In this document: positions 15,814 to 23,594 of the stretch, piece after piece
How positions within the stretch are numbered: position 1 is the stretch's first letter
Layout: every line of letters begins with the position of its first letter
NCBI RefSeq assembly: GCF_002807055.1
Contig: NZ_NIXN01000007.1
Span: 179,567 to 243,566, forward strand
Direction: 5' to 3'
DNA: 64,000 bases
Origin: Confluentibacter citreus
Lineage (GTDB): Bacteria > Bacteroidota > Bacteroidia > Flavobacteriales > Flavobacteriaceae
Made by a program: the position numbers and the translations under genes
The notes under the pieces: generated by a model
Seen by the model: only the letters and a program-made list of their open reading frames with translations
Told to the model about the DNA's origin: nothing
Databases searched by the model: none

Positions 15814-18537
15814 TTAATATTTCAATGTAAAATGATTTTTAAATACACGTCCGTCTTGAAGTTTTACAGAAAACCAATAATCATCTGAAGGTAGTCTTTG
15901 TCCATTAAATCTGCCATCCCAGCCTTCACTTAAAGGATCTAATTGTTTAATTAATTTTCCAAACCGATCATAAATAGTGATGTTGGTATTTGGCTGAAAC
16001 ATATCTGATACCCCTATTATTTGCCAACTATCATTAACGCCATCGTTATTTGGGGTGAAAAATTTTGGATAGCCAATTATGGATACTTGACTATCTACAA
16101 CGCCACAATTATTCTCAATATCTTTCACATAAACGGTATAAATACCAGGGTAAATTTCATCAAACATATTACTGTCTTGGTAAGGTTTGTATACATTATT
16201 TTGAGAATCATACAACGCATAATTATAAACACCTTCACCAGTTACTAAAACTGTTACGGTATTATTCTCTGTGACATCTTCTACTTTAATATCATTAAAA
16301 GTGGCGATATTTGAAGATTCCACGTTAATAGTCTTGGTTTTACTACATCCATCCATTTTGCTGGTCACTGTGACAGTATAATCGCCAACGGCATTTACTT
16401 GAGTCTGGTAGTTTGTATCTCCATTGGACCATAAATAGGTATAATTATTTGGATTATCATCTATAACACCGGCATCAAGGGTGATGTATTCTGGTGATTT
16501 ATTTAAACAGTAATAATCTTTACCAGTAAGTTGAATATTAGGCAATTTATTCACGATTAAATCAACTTTACTGATACCATAACAAGCATTTGAGTTTTCT
16601 ACTCTTGCATAAATGGTTTGAAAATATGGTTGCGTATTTGTATAGTTAACACCTAATTTTTTGACCTCTAGAAGCGCATCTTCGTAAGTTTCATAGTATG
16701 ATATGTCTAAGTCTATGACAGGAATTCCATCCAATATTTCGGCATTGGCTTCATCTAAATTAAAAACATGCAACCCATCTTCAACGCCATCATCATCGCA
16801 TACAGGAGATAAAACACTATCGTTAACATCCGTTAAGCTAACTGCTAAAGTCAATTCCGAAAAAGAGAAACAGCCAGTATCTATATTTGTTGCTTTCGTA
16901 TAAACTGTTTGAGGATTAGAACTATTTTTATAAGAATGACCATCAATTTCCATAGTCCCAGCTATATCAGTAAAAAAATTATAAGCTAAAGCAGCTCCAT
17001 TGGAGGGGTCATTATAAGCTTCATATAGGTTAAAAGCTGTAATACCGTCTTTTAAACCATCTTCATCACATTGAATTAATGTTTTGTTTTCAACGGTTGG
17101 GTTAGGATTAAACAACACATAGGCTTGTCCTTCAATTTCACAATCCCCATTATTGGGGTTTATGAGTACTTCATAATGTCCACTAGAGGTCACCGATAAA
17201 TCAAAAGTATTGTTGGGTAATAACATTTTGTCTCTTGTCCAAGTATAGGTAGCGCCTAATATGTTTTCAGAAGTTAGTTGGTATGAATCACCATCACAGA
17301 GGGCTAAACTAATGTCACTTTTTCCATTCTTAATGATGTCAATTTGTGTATTAAATAATGATTGAATAAAAGGGGGGAGTCCTTGTGAAGATTCATTTGG
17401 GGACAGATTTATTGCGTTATGCTGATAGTTACTAGCCGTACCAACATCATTGGGGTTATTTATAACACCTAAATAAGGCAGTCCTACTTGATAAGTAGCT
17501 GTTAAAGCTCTATATATTCTCCCATCGGGTCCTAATTGCAAGCCGCCTCTATATAATTGTCTATCATCAATAATCACTTGAGAAGTTTGGATGTTAGTTT
17601 GCGTTAAATCAAACTGTACTAAAGAAGAACGATGGTTAGTAGGATCATCATCTAAATCAAAACTATTGCTTTGAAATGCATTTGAGGAATGTACATATAA
17701 TAACTTACTATTGGGTGAAAATTCCAATCCATAAGGAAAATTGTTTTGAGAGTTTATTGAGAGACTAATGGGGTTGGATACTATGCCAGTAGCTGTATTA
17801 AAATCATATAAAAATAATCTATCTGCCGTAATGTTGTTGGTGTTATTGGATGTGAAATTGGCACAAGCCATCTTAGTGCCATCTGGTGATAGTTTTAAAT
17901 AACCCCTGGGGTCTGTTATATCAATTGGAAAAGTCGATTTTTCAGAATTACTATTTACACCATTAATACTAACTTCAAAAGCATGAAAGGTATTATACCT
18001 ATCTGTATTTCCGTCAGCAGAAGCAAACGAAACTACCCACATGGATTTAGAAATACAGTCTTTTAGAACCGCTGTTATTTTTTCTGAGCTAGCGTTTAGC
18101 AATCTTATGTTATAATCGGTAACAGCTCCCAAACCATTATTTAAAGTGATGTCAACAACCGAATAGTGCAAACCCGTATTATTAAATTGAGAACCAACCG
18201 TAAATACATAATAAATATTGGGGTTATCTGGTTTCGGAACTATAATGGCAGACTGTGTGCTAGAGCTATCTCCAAGCAGCCCTCCAGCCAAAACCTCATG
18301 ATTTTTATTCCAAATAGTGGTTCCGTCTGTGTAAAATAATAAATTGCCGGTATCATCTGATATAGAAGTACAACCTTCATAAGTAATAAGCGAACCATCA
18401 TCTAAAGATGTAATTGTACTGTTGGCTTGATTAAATTTTATGCCCGCGCCGAAACCAAAATACCAATTAGCAGCTTCACTTTGAGCAAATAGGGTTATGC
18501 TTGAAAAACAGAATAAGAGGGATATGAAGTATTTCAT
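15814..18537 (-). CDS. T9SS type B surface protein with N-terminal propeller-like region
   Basis: A 907-aa protein with signal peptide MKYFISLLFCFSSITLFAQ. Residues 22-385 form a repeat-rich region (NWYFGFGAGIKF, LLFYTDGTTIWNKNH, IYYVFTV, RGYLKLSPDGTKMACAN, GLEFSPNSKLLYV) that looks like a beta-propeller. Ig-like segments follow, with two of the same C-D-x-D-G-x-x-F-N-L modules found in the two neighbouring genes (near 490 and 585). The type B CTD (PKFFTPNNDGVNDSW ... GWDGRFNG) ends the protein. The N-terminal architecture recurs in gliding-motility-associated surface proteins of this phylum. Extracellular function unknown. Confidence 0.85.
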   Translation of the reverse strand: MKYFISLLFCFSSITLFAQSEAANWYFGFGAGIKFNQANSTITSLDDGSLITYEGCTSISDDTGNLLFYTDGTTIWNKNHEVLAGGLLGDSSSTQSAIIVPKPDNPNIYYVFTVGSQFNNTGLHYSVVDITLNNGLGAVTDYNIRLLNASSEKITAVLKDCISKSMWVVSFASADGNTDRYNTFHAFEVSINGVNSNSEKSTFPIDITDPRGYLKLSPDGTKMACANFTSNNTNNITADRLFLYDFNTATGIVSNPISLSINSQNNFPYGLEFSPNSKLLYVHSSNAFQSNSFDLDDDPTNHRSSLVQFDLTQTNIQTSQVIIDDRQLYRGGLQLGPDGRIYRALTATYQVGLPYLGVINNPNDVGTASNYQHNAINLSPNESSQGLPPFIQSLFNTQIDIIKNGKSDISLALCDGDSYQLTSENILGATYTWTRDKMLLPNNTFDLSVTSSGHYEVLINPNNGDCEIEGQAYVLFNPNPTVENKTLIQCDEDGLKDGITAFNLYEAYNDPSNGAALAYNFFTDIAGTMEIDGHSYKNSSNPQTVYTKATNIDTGCFSFSELTLAVSLTDVNDSVLSPVCDDDGVEDGLHVFNLDEANAEILDGIPVIDLDISYYETYEDALLEVKKLGVNYTNTQPYFQTIYARVENSNACYGISKVDLIVNKLPNIQLTGKDYYCLNKSPEYITLDAGVIDDNPNNYTYLWSNGDTNYQTQVNAVGDYTVTVTSKMDGCSKTKTINVESSNIATFNDIKVEDVTENNTVTVLVTGEGVYNYALYDSQNNVYKPYQDSNMFDEIYPGIYTVYVKDIENNCGVVDSQVSIIGYPKFFTPNNDGVNDSWQIIGVSDMFQPNTNITIYDRFGKLIKQLDPLSEGWDGRFNGQRLPSDDYWFSVKLQDGRVFKNHFTLKY

Positions 18538-18565
18538 CTTTAGTTGGCAAATGCCTTTAAAGATA

Positions 18566-19396
18566 TTATAAATCCCTCTTTTTCAATAATAAATACGATA
18601 AAAATATAAATAGGGCAGTCCAACCAATTACAATAGTTATTTCATACCAATGGATAGCGTAATCAAAATTAAATTTTTCGCCTATCTGATTGGCCACCGA
18701 TTGTACGGCACTTAGTCGCGTAAAGGGCTCCTTTATAAGGTTTGACATTGCATTTAAAGGAAAAAATTGCATTATGGTACTAGCAATTTCAGGATTGGTA
18801 TTCCACCTTAAAACACCAAATACAATACCTTCTATAAATTGCCAAACTAAAAGAAACCCTAGTGCAAATGCAGATCGTTTAACCAAAATGCCCAAAAATA
18901 AGCAGAAAGAGAAAAAACCAACTAGTTTTACAAAAAAGGCCAACAGATATTCCAAGTCAGAGAAAATGATACTGAATTCTGTATAACTTGAAAAAATCAA
19001 TCCCAAAACCAACGATACTGTAAACAGAAATAAGGTTGAAACTAAGGAGAGTAATATTACAGTGTAAAATTTAGATAAGATAAATTCCTTTTTACTTAAT
19101 CCATCAATCAAATTTTGTTTTATGGTTTTATTACTATACTCGTTGGACATCATGGACACGATGACAATGGCAAGGAATAATTTAAAAATAGCAGAAATGT
19201 AGCTGTTAAAATGCCATACATATGGGAAATTAAAAATACCCATTTCAGCCAAATGAAATTTTATGGGGCCAATATCAAACTTAATAGCAGCCACAAGCGC
19301 AATAGAGGTTAATAAAACAAAATAGGTAATGATTAAAATTTTACTAGACCGGCTATGTTTTAGTTTATGTAATTCTATATTCAGTAGTCTGTACAT
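18566..19396 (-). CDS. ABC-2 type transporter permease
   Basis: A 276-aa integral membrane protein with about six hydrophobic segments (near 25-45, 65-85, 110-130, 150-175, 175-195 and 250-270). The N-terminus MYRLLNIELHKLKHSRSSK is typical of ABC-2/BcrB-like permeases. It lies 1 bp downstream of an ABC ATPase gene, so the two form a two-gene exporter. The substrate cannot be deduced; antibiotic or peptide export is the usual guess for BcrAB-like pairs. It is not obviously the gliding proteins GldF/GldG. Confidence 0.85.
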   Translation of the reverse strand: MYRLLNIELHKLKHSRSSKILIITYFVLLTSIALVAAIKFDIGPIKFHLAEMGIFNFPYVWHFNSYISAIFKLFLAIVIVSMMSNEYSNKTIKQNLIDGLSKKEFILSKFYTVILLSLVSTLFLFTVSLVLGLIFSSYTEFSIIFSDLEYLLAFFVKLVGFFSFCLFLGILVKRSAFALGFLLVWQFIEGIVFGVLRWNTNPEIASTIMQFFPLNAMSNLIKEPFTRLSAVQSVANQIGEKFNFDYAIHWYEITIVIGWTALFIFLSYLLLKKRDL

Positions 19397-19397
19397 G

Positions 19398-20294
19398 TTA
19401 TTGGTTGTTGGTTAATGTTAAAAATTGCTCTTCCAAGCTTTCTTTACGTTGAACAAGATGTGTTAAAACAATCCCTTTTTCAAAAAGTAATTTGTTTAAT
19501 GTTTCAGATTTCAAGGGTTCATTTAAAAAAGCTGTTACGAGTTGCTCATTAACTTTAATAGTTGCAAATGAGGGATGATTTTCCAGAACTTTAACCAATG
19601 CTTCGATATTACTACATTTTAATTCAAAAAAACCATGACTGGAAATCATCTCGTCCACACGTCCAGAGTATAAGTTGACTCCTTTTCGCAATACCACTAC
19701 ATGAGAACATACTTTTTCAACCTCATCCAGTAGATGAGATGCCAATAATATGGTTGTTCCTTGGCTTGCAATTTGTTTAATAATCTCTCTAATCTGATGT
19801 ATACCTTGTGGATCCAATCCGTTAGTAGGTTCATCAAGTATTAAAATTTCAGGGTCGTTTAATAGGGCAGAGGCGATGGCTAAACGCTGTTTCATGCCTA
19901 ACGAATACGTACTGAACTTACTATCTTTTCGTTCTAAAAGGCCCACAATCTCAAGTTTCTCTTCTATTTTGCTTTCATCAACACCTTTAATTTTGCAAAC
20001 CAATTTTAAATTCTGTACAGCGGTCATATAAGGATAAAAATTAGGACGTTCTATAATAGCGCCAACTTTTTTTAAAGCATCATGCGTGGTCGTATTCCCA
20101 TCAAACCATTTAAAATCGCCAGATGTTTTATTCACCACATTTAATACAATACCTAATGTTGTTGATTTTCCGCTACCGTTAGGTCCCAAAATACCGTAAA
20201 CATTGCCTTTGTTTATGGTAAAGGATAAATCGTTGACGGCTGTTAAATAGCCAAATTTTTTAGTGAGATTGCTAATGGTTAGTATAGAATCCAA
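19398..20294 (-). CDS. ABC transporter ATP-binding protein (BcrA-like)
   Basis: A 298-aa ATPase with Walker A GPNGSGKST (near 37-45), a Q-loop-like region before NFYPYM, signature YSLGMKQRL near 136 (SLGMKQR variant of LSGGQ), Walker B ILILDEPTNGLDP and switch His in LLASHLL. The long C-terminal extension is typical of BcrA-type subunits. The start is TTG: codon 20292-20294 is the only start compatible with the conserved N-terminus, since the nearby ATG is out of frame. Its partner permease follows after 1 bp. The gene is divergent from the kinase-like gene at 20433. Confidence 0.88.
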   Translation of the reverse strand: MDSILTISNLTKKFGYLTAVNDLSFTINKGNVYGILGPNGSGKSTTLGIVLNVVNKTSGDFKWFDGNTTTHDALKKVGAIIERPNFYPYMTAVQNLKLVCKIKGVDESKIEEKLEIVGLLERKDSKFSTYSLGMKQRLAIASALLNDPEILILDEPTNGLDPQGIHQIREIIKQIASQGTTILLASHLLDEVEKVCSHVVVLRKGVNLYSGRVDEMISSHGFFELKCSNIEALVKVLENHPSFATIKVNEQLVTAFLNEPLKSETLNKLLFEKGIVLTHLVQRKESLEEQFLTLTNNQ

Positions 20295-20320
20295 AGTACA
20301 TTAATTTTTAACTGATTAAT

Positions 20321-20336
20321 CCTGATAGTTATCAGG
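20321..20336. repeat. Short palindromic repeat, CCTGATA-GT-TATCAGG
   Basis: A 7-bp perfect stem with a 2-nt centre in the divergent region between the ABC ATPase and kinase-like genes. It is a variant of the CCCGATAGCTATCGGG palindrome found at 53409-53426, with C-to-T and G-to-A substitutions that keep the pairing. Confidence 0.55.
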
Positions 20337-20432
20337 GTACAGCTAGGTTAGTTATAAAAGTATGACGATAGTTAGTATATTTTGTTACATGGGTATTTTA
20401 AAAAGCATTAAATTTGAGTCATATAAATATGT

Positions 20433-21491
20433 ATGGACGATTTAAAGATTTCCAAGAAAAAACCTTCTTATCCTATAAACTCTAAATTGCACAAGTATCT
20501 TTCAGAGTATAATAGGAATATAAAAATGCCTATTTTTTATGATGACTTGAAGCGATTTCAAGGTTCGGTGGTGGTTTATGATAAAGAAGATATTGATACG
20601 TTGTGGGTTCGTGTATATTATAATGAGTTTGATAGAAAGGAAATTGATTTATCATTAAAAAAGGTTTACACCATTTTACATTCCGATGGCAATGAAAACA
20701 CGATTCCATTCTTAAATGTCGATGCTATTGATTATTGTACATTTGGAAATTCTAATCCTTTCAGAATAAAAGTCAGGAATATTTTGAATGATAATTTCAC
20801 ATATTTTTATGTGAAAACGGCAGATGCTTCGCGTATTTATGGTTTAGAGCTTGAGCACATGTTATCACCTTACAATCTTAATTTTTTGGTAAGTAACAAT
20901 ACATTGATTGAAGAACACATAGCAGGTATTCCTGGCGATGTGTTTATAAAGGATATGTTGCCGCATTGTACCAAAAGCGAAAAATCACAAATAGCCAAAG
21001 AGTTTGTTAAGTTTAACGAACGTTGTATGATACGCCTTTTGGGCGATATGCGCTCGTATAATTATGTGATTGTGCCTACCCACGATTTTGATCATGTGGT
21101 TTATAAATTGCGGGCGATTGATTTTGATCAACAATCCTACGAAGGAAAGTTTAACATCTATAGGCCCCAGTTTTTTAAGGAAAATTTTAAAATGGTGGAA
21201 TTGGTTCAGGAATGTTTTGAAAGACTTTCCATAGACCAGTATAAAATTGAAGAACGTTCTATTTTGGTAAAACGTTTAAAAAGTTTTCATGGAAGGATTG
21301 ACGAACTTATTGAATGTATGGCAGAAGATGTGATTTCTAAGCCTGAAAACGTCGATTTATTAAAAGGAAAAATTTACGAATATACTCAAGATGAAAAGTT
21401 TCTGAAATGCCAATCTATGGGGGAAATTCTTAAAAATGCTTTAGACTTTTTGACTAACAATTACGAAAACGTCAATCCAAAAGGATTTTAA
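20433..21491 (+). CDS. Predicted kinase-fold protein, uncharacterised
   Basis: A 352-aa soluble protein of no named family that I recognise. Reading it as a protein/aminoglycoside-kinase-like fold gives a consistent series of landmarks: a beta3-type Lys128 in YFYVKTAD, an alphaC-type acidic residue at Glu139/Glu141 in GLELEHML, a hinge IEEHIAGIPGD (159-169), a catalytic loop GDMRSYN with Asp205 and Asn210 in D-x4-N spacing, and a metal-binding AIDFDQ with Asp230/Asp232. The His that often precedes the catalytic Asp is Leu/Gly here. The N-terminal 115 residues form a separate beta-rich part and the last 110 are helical. No operon partner: it is divergent from the ABC ATPase and convergent with the pRiA4b-like gene. 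Kinase activity is inference from motif order only. Confidence 0.6.
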   Translation: MDDLKISKKKPSYPINSKLHKYLSEYNRNIKMPIFYDDLKRFQGSVVVYDKEDIDTLWVRVYYNEFDRKEIDLSLKKVYTILHSDGNENTIPFLNVDAIDYCTFGNSNPFRIKVRNILNDNFTYFYVKTADASRIYGLELEHMLSPYNLNFLVSNNTLIEEHIAGIPGDVFIKDMLPHCTKSEKSQIAKEFVKFNERCMIRLLGDMRSYNYVIVPTHDFDHVVYKLRAIDFDQQSYEGKFNIYRPQFFKENFKMVELVQECFERLSIDQYKIEERSILVKRLKSFHGRIDELIECMAEDVISKPENVDLLKGKIYEYTQDEKFLKCQSMGEILKNALDFLTNNYENVNPKGF

Positions 21492-21503
21492 TAAACTGAA
21501 CAT

Positions 21504-22019
21504 TTAATTCCAGTTTTCATCAAAATCAAGATTTTCGTAATCGTCTATATCTAGATCATCTTCAAATTCATCAAAATCATCATCAAAATCATCTGCTTCA
21601 AACAATTTTTGTGGCGCATCATCGGGCACTTGGCCTTTTACAAACATGACGTTAGGGTAGGTTATCCCTTCGGATTCTTCTACAATTTCAGCTAACTCCA
21701 CAAAAAATGTCCACATACTAAAGAAATCGTATACATAAATTAGTTTTGGACTTATTTCATGAACCACATCATTGATAAGGGTTTCGCTCATTAATCTTGC
21801 GGAATTATCGTCACTTAAATCAAATAAAGAGATTTCTTCTCCTTGTTCCCAAGTATCATCACTAACATAAAATGATGCCATTTCTGTACCATCAAACCCA
21901 AAAGATTGGGTAATAATATTATGTAAATCTTCAAGGGTGTCGGTTTCACGGATTTCTAAATCGCGAAACACATCATCTTCGGTATCATTGTCAAGAATAA
22001 CTCTAAATCTGTAAATCAT
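21504..22019 (-). CDS. Plasmid pRiA4b ORF-3 family protein
   Basis: A 171-aa protein. The N-terminal pattern MIYRFRVILDN ... WR-like core, TLEDLHNIITQSFGFDG and MASFYVSDD matches the pRiA4b ORF-3/IS1096 TnpR-associated family, here as a stand-alone chromosomal copy. The C-terminal 30 residues are almost entirely Asp/Glu with Phe/Tyr, a disordered acidic tail. No transposase or inverted repeats surround it, so it looks domesticated rather than part of an active element. Function unknown. A TAnnTTTG box lies upstream. Confidence 0.75.
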   Translation of the reverse strand: MIYRFRVILDNDTEDDVFRDLEIRETDTLEDLHNIITQSFGFDGTEMASFYVSDDTWEQGEEISLFDLSDDNSARLMSETLINDVVHEISPKLIYVYDFFSMWTFFVELAEIVEESEGITYPNVMFVKGQVPDDAPQKLFEADDFDDDFDEFEDDLDIDDYENLDFDENWN

Positions 22020-22036
22020 TGTAAAAAATTATATTG

Positions 22037-22044
22037 CAAATGTA
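22037..22044 (-). promoter_or_regulatory. -7 box of the pRiA4b-like gene
   Basis: TACATTTG on the minus strand, 18 nt upstream of the ATG at 22019, is an exact TAnnTTTG match. Confidence 0.5.
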
Positions 22045-22055
22045 TGTTTTTTATA

Positions 22056-23087
22056 TTACTTGCTAAATCTGTGTAGTGTAAATGTCATGGCACTTAACAG
22101 AAAAAAGGCTCCAACTTGGTGAACAACTCCTAACCAAACAGGCACTTGTAAAAGAATGGTTAAAACGCCTAATAAGAATTGAATACCTACTAGAATTAAT
22201 AGGTTATTTATTCCTAAAGTTTGGTGTTTTGTAAGTGTCAGGTTTTTGGATTTGTACCAGATAACAGCTATAAAGATGACGACTACATACGCTAACATTC
22301 TATGAACAAATTGTACGCCACTTTTGCCCTCAATGAAGTTTTTGTATAACGGACTTTGCTCAATATAAACCGTTTCGTGCATAAATTTACCTTCGCTCAT
22401 CATGGGCCAGTGGTTGTGTATAAAACCAGCGTCTAAACCTGCAACAAAAGCACCGTAAATGATTTGAAGCAACAAAATGGCTAGTCCCCAACGTATTAAA
22501 TTCCTAAAAGAGGTATTGATATCTTTTTTCGAAGGAAATATTAAGTCCAAAGCGACCCAAAATGTGTATGCAAATGTTACAAAGGCCGTGGTTAAATGGG
22601 CAGCTAATCTGTAATGGCTTACATCTGGATTATCAACCAAACCGCTTTTTACCATGTACCAACCCAAAAAACCTTGAAAAGCACCCAAGCACAAAAGGAT
22701 AATGGCTTTTTTTATAGTGGGTTTGGTAAGCTGTTTAGCGATTAAAAAATACAAAAAAGGAATTATGAAAACAATCCCTATAAATCTACCAATAACACGG
22801 TGAAACCATTCCCAGAAATAGATATCTTTAAAATCCTCTAGCGAAAAATGATTATTGAGTTTTTGATATTCAGGATATTGCTTATAAAGATCAAACGCTT
22901 CTTGCCATTCGGTTTCATTCATTGGGGGCAGCGTTCCTGAAATAAGTTTATAATTAGTAATTGATAAACCAGAATGGGTTAATCTTGTAATACCGCCCAC
23001 AACAACCATAATAAATATTAGGACGCAACCAGTTAGTAACCAGTAAATTACTTTTTTGTTGTCTTTTGTTTTTTTCAAAGTTTTCAA
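22056..23087 (-). CDS. ctaA: Heme A synthase (COX15/CtaA family), TTG start
   Basis: A 343-aa membrane enzyme converting heme O to heme A for cytochrome oxidase. It has eight predicted membrane spans and the conserved heme-ligand histidines in FHRVIGR, AAHLTTAF, VHRMLAYV and VHQVGAFF. VVGGITRLTHSGLSI in the first span is the family hallmark. No ATG precedes that span. The frame is open only back to a TGA in the repeat tract, and the sole candidates are TTG codons at 23087 and 23078, both inside the CTTTGAAA repeats. The first dozen residues (Lys/Thr/Asn-rich) are therefore repeat-derived. The start is uncertain; the product is not. Confidence 0.9.
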   Translation of the reverse strand: MKTLKKTKDNKKVIYWLLTGCVLIFIMVVVGGITRLTHSGLSITNYKLISGTLPPMNETEWQEAFDLYKQYPEYQKLNNHFSLEDFKDIYFWEWFHRVIGRFIGIVFIIPFLYFLIAKQLTKPTIKKAIILLCLGAFQGFLGWYMVKSGLVDNPDVSHYRLAAHLTTAFVTFAYTFWVALDLIFPSKKDINTSFRNLIRWGLAILLLQIIYGAFVAGLDAGFIHNHWPMMSEGKFMHETVYIEQSPLYKNFIEGKSGVQFVHRMLAYVVVIFIAVIWYKSKNLTLTKHQTLGINNLLILVGIQFLLGVLTILLQVPVWLGVVHQVGAFFLLSAMTFTLHRFSK

Positions 23088-23140
23088 AGTTTTTAAAATT
23101 TCAGAGTTTCAAAGCAGCAAAGTTTCAAAGCATCAAAGTT
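23074..23140 (-). repeat. 8-nt-period CTTTGNNN repeat tract, ctaA side
   Basis: On the minus strand this is a run of CTTTGNNN octamers (third base sometimes C) beginning at the stop codon of the four-helix-bundle gene and running into the 5' end of ctaA. Its last copies, CTTTGAAA-like, include the putative TTG starts of ctaA. The tract at 23547-23594 has the same unit in the opposite orientation. Confidence 0.75.
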
Positions 23141-23510
23141 ATTTAGATTTTAGGTTTACTTTGTTAATAAAGCTAGTTAGCATACGTTCAATTTCCCTAG
23201 AGTCTTCATACAATTCTTTAAATACATGTTCACTTAAAAAATTTAAGTTAAATGCAATTTCAATTTGTGTTTGTAATTCAAATAATGAACTAAGCCCTAT
23301 ATTTAAAAACCTCAGATAATCTTTTTGACCTTCTCGACCATATCCTTCTGCAATATTGCTAGGAATAGAAGTAGCTGAACGTTTTATTTGAGACGTTAAA
23401 GCATATAGTTCTTCTGAAGGAAAAGATTTTGTTTCATTATAAATTTTGGTTACAAAAGCCATTGATTTTTGCCAAACAATTAATTTTCTATATGTATGAT
23501 TACTTTCCAT
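23139..23510 (-). CDS. Four-helix-bundle protein (23S rRNA intervening-sequence/Avd-like family)
   Basis: A 123-aa protein of the S23/IVP four-helix-bundle family, recognised by YRKLIVWQKSMAFVTKIY, LTSQIKRSATSIPSNIAEGYGR and YLRFLNIGLSSLFELQTQIE. The family was first seen in spacers inside bacterial 23S rRNA genes and shares its fold with Avd of diversity-generating retroelements. This copy is not in an rRNA gene; it sits between cca and ctaA. It is bracketed by oppositely oriented 8-nt-period repeats, with the downstream tract starting at its stop codon. Function unknown. The arrangement suggests a self-contained insertion cassette. Confidence 0.9.
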   Translation of the reverse strand: MESNHTYRKLIVWQKSMAFVTKIYNETKSFPSEELYALTSQIKRSATSIPSNIAEGYGREGQKDYLRFLNIGLSSLFELQTQIEIAFNLNFLSEHVFKELYEDSREIERMLTSFINKVNLKSK

Positions 23511-23546
23511 TTTACTTCTAGTTTATTTTGCTTTTCAATTGTGCAA

Positions 23547-23594
23547 CTCAGAAACTTTGTATCTCTGATGCTTTGCTACTTAGTTACTTTGCAA
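23547..23594 (+). repeat. 8-nt-period CTTTGNNN repeat tract, cca side
   Basis: On the plus strand six octamers run in register from 23547 (CTCAGAAA, CTTTGTAT, CTCTGATG and so on) to 23594. It is the same unit as at 23074-23140 but inverted relative to it. It overlaps the end of cca: the cca stop codon (23584-23586) and its last two codons lie in the tract. Confidence 0.75.

Noticed and set aside
19398..20294. Gliding motility ATPase GldA
   Set aside because: The sequence looks BcrA-like and pairs with a single ABC-2 permease; no GldF/GldG genes are adjacent.
23139..23510. Possible 23S rRNA intervening sequence
   Set aside because: The protein belongs to that family but no rRNA sequence flanks it; cca and ctaA are the neighbours.
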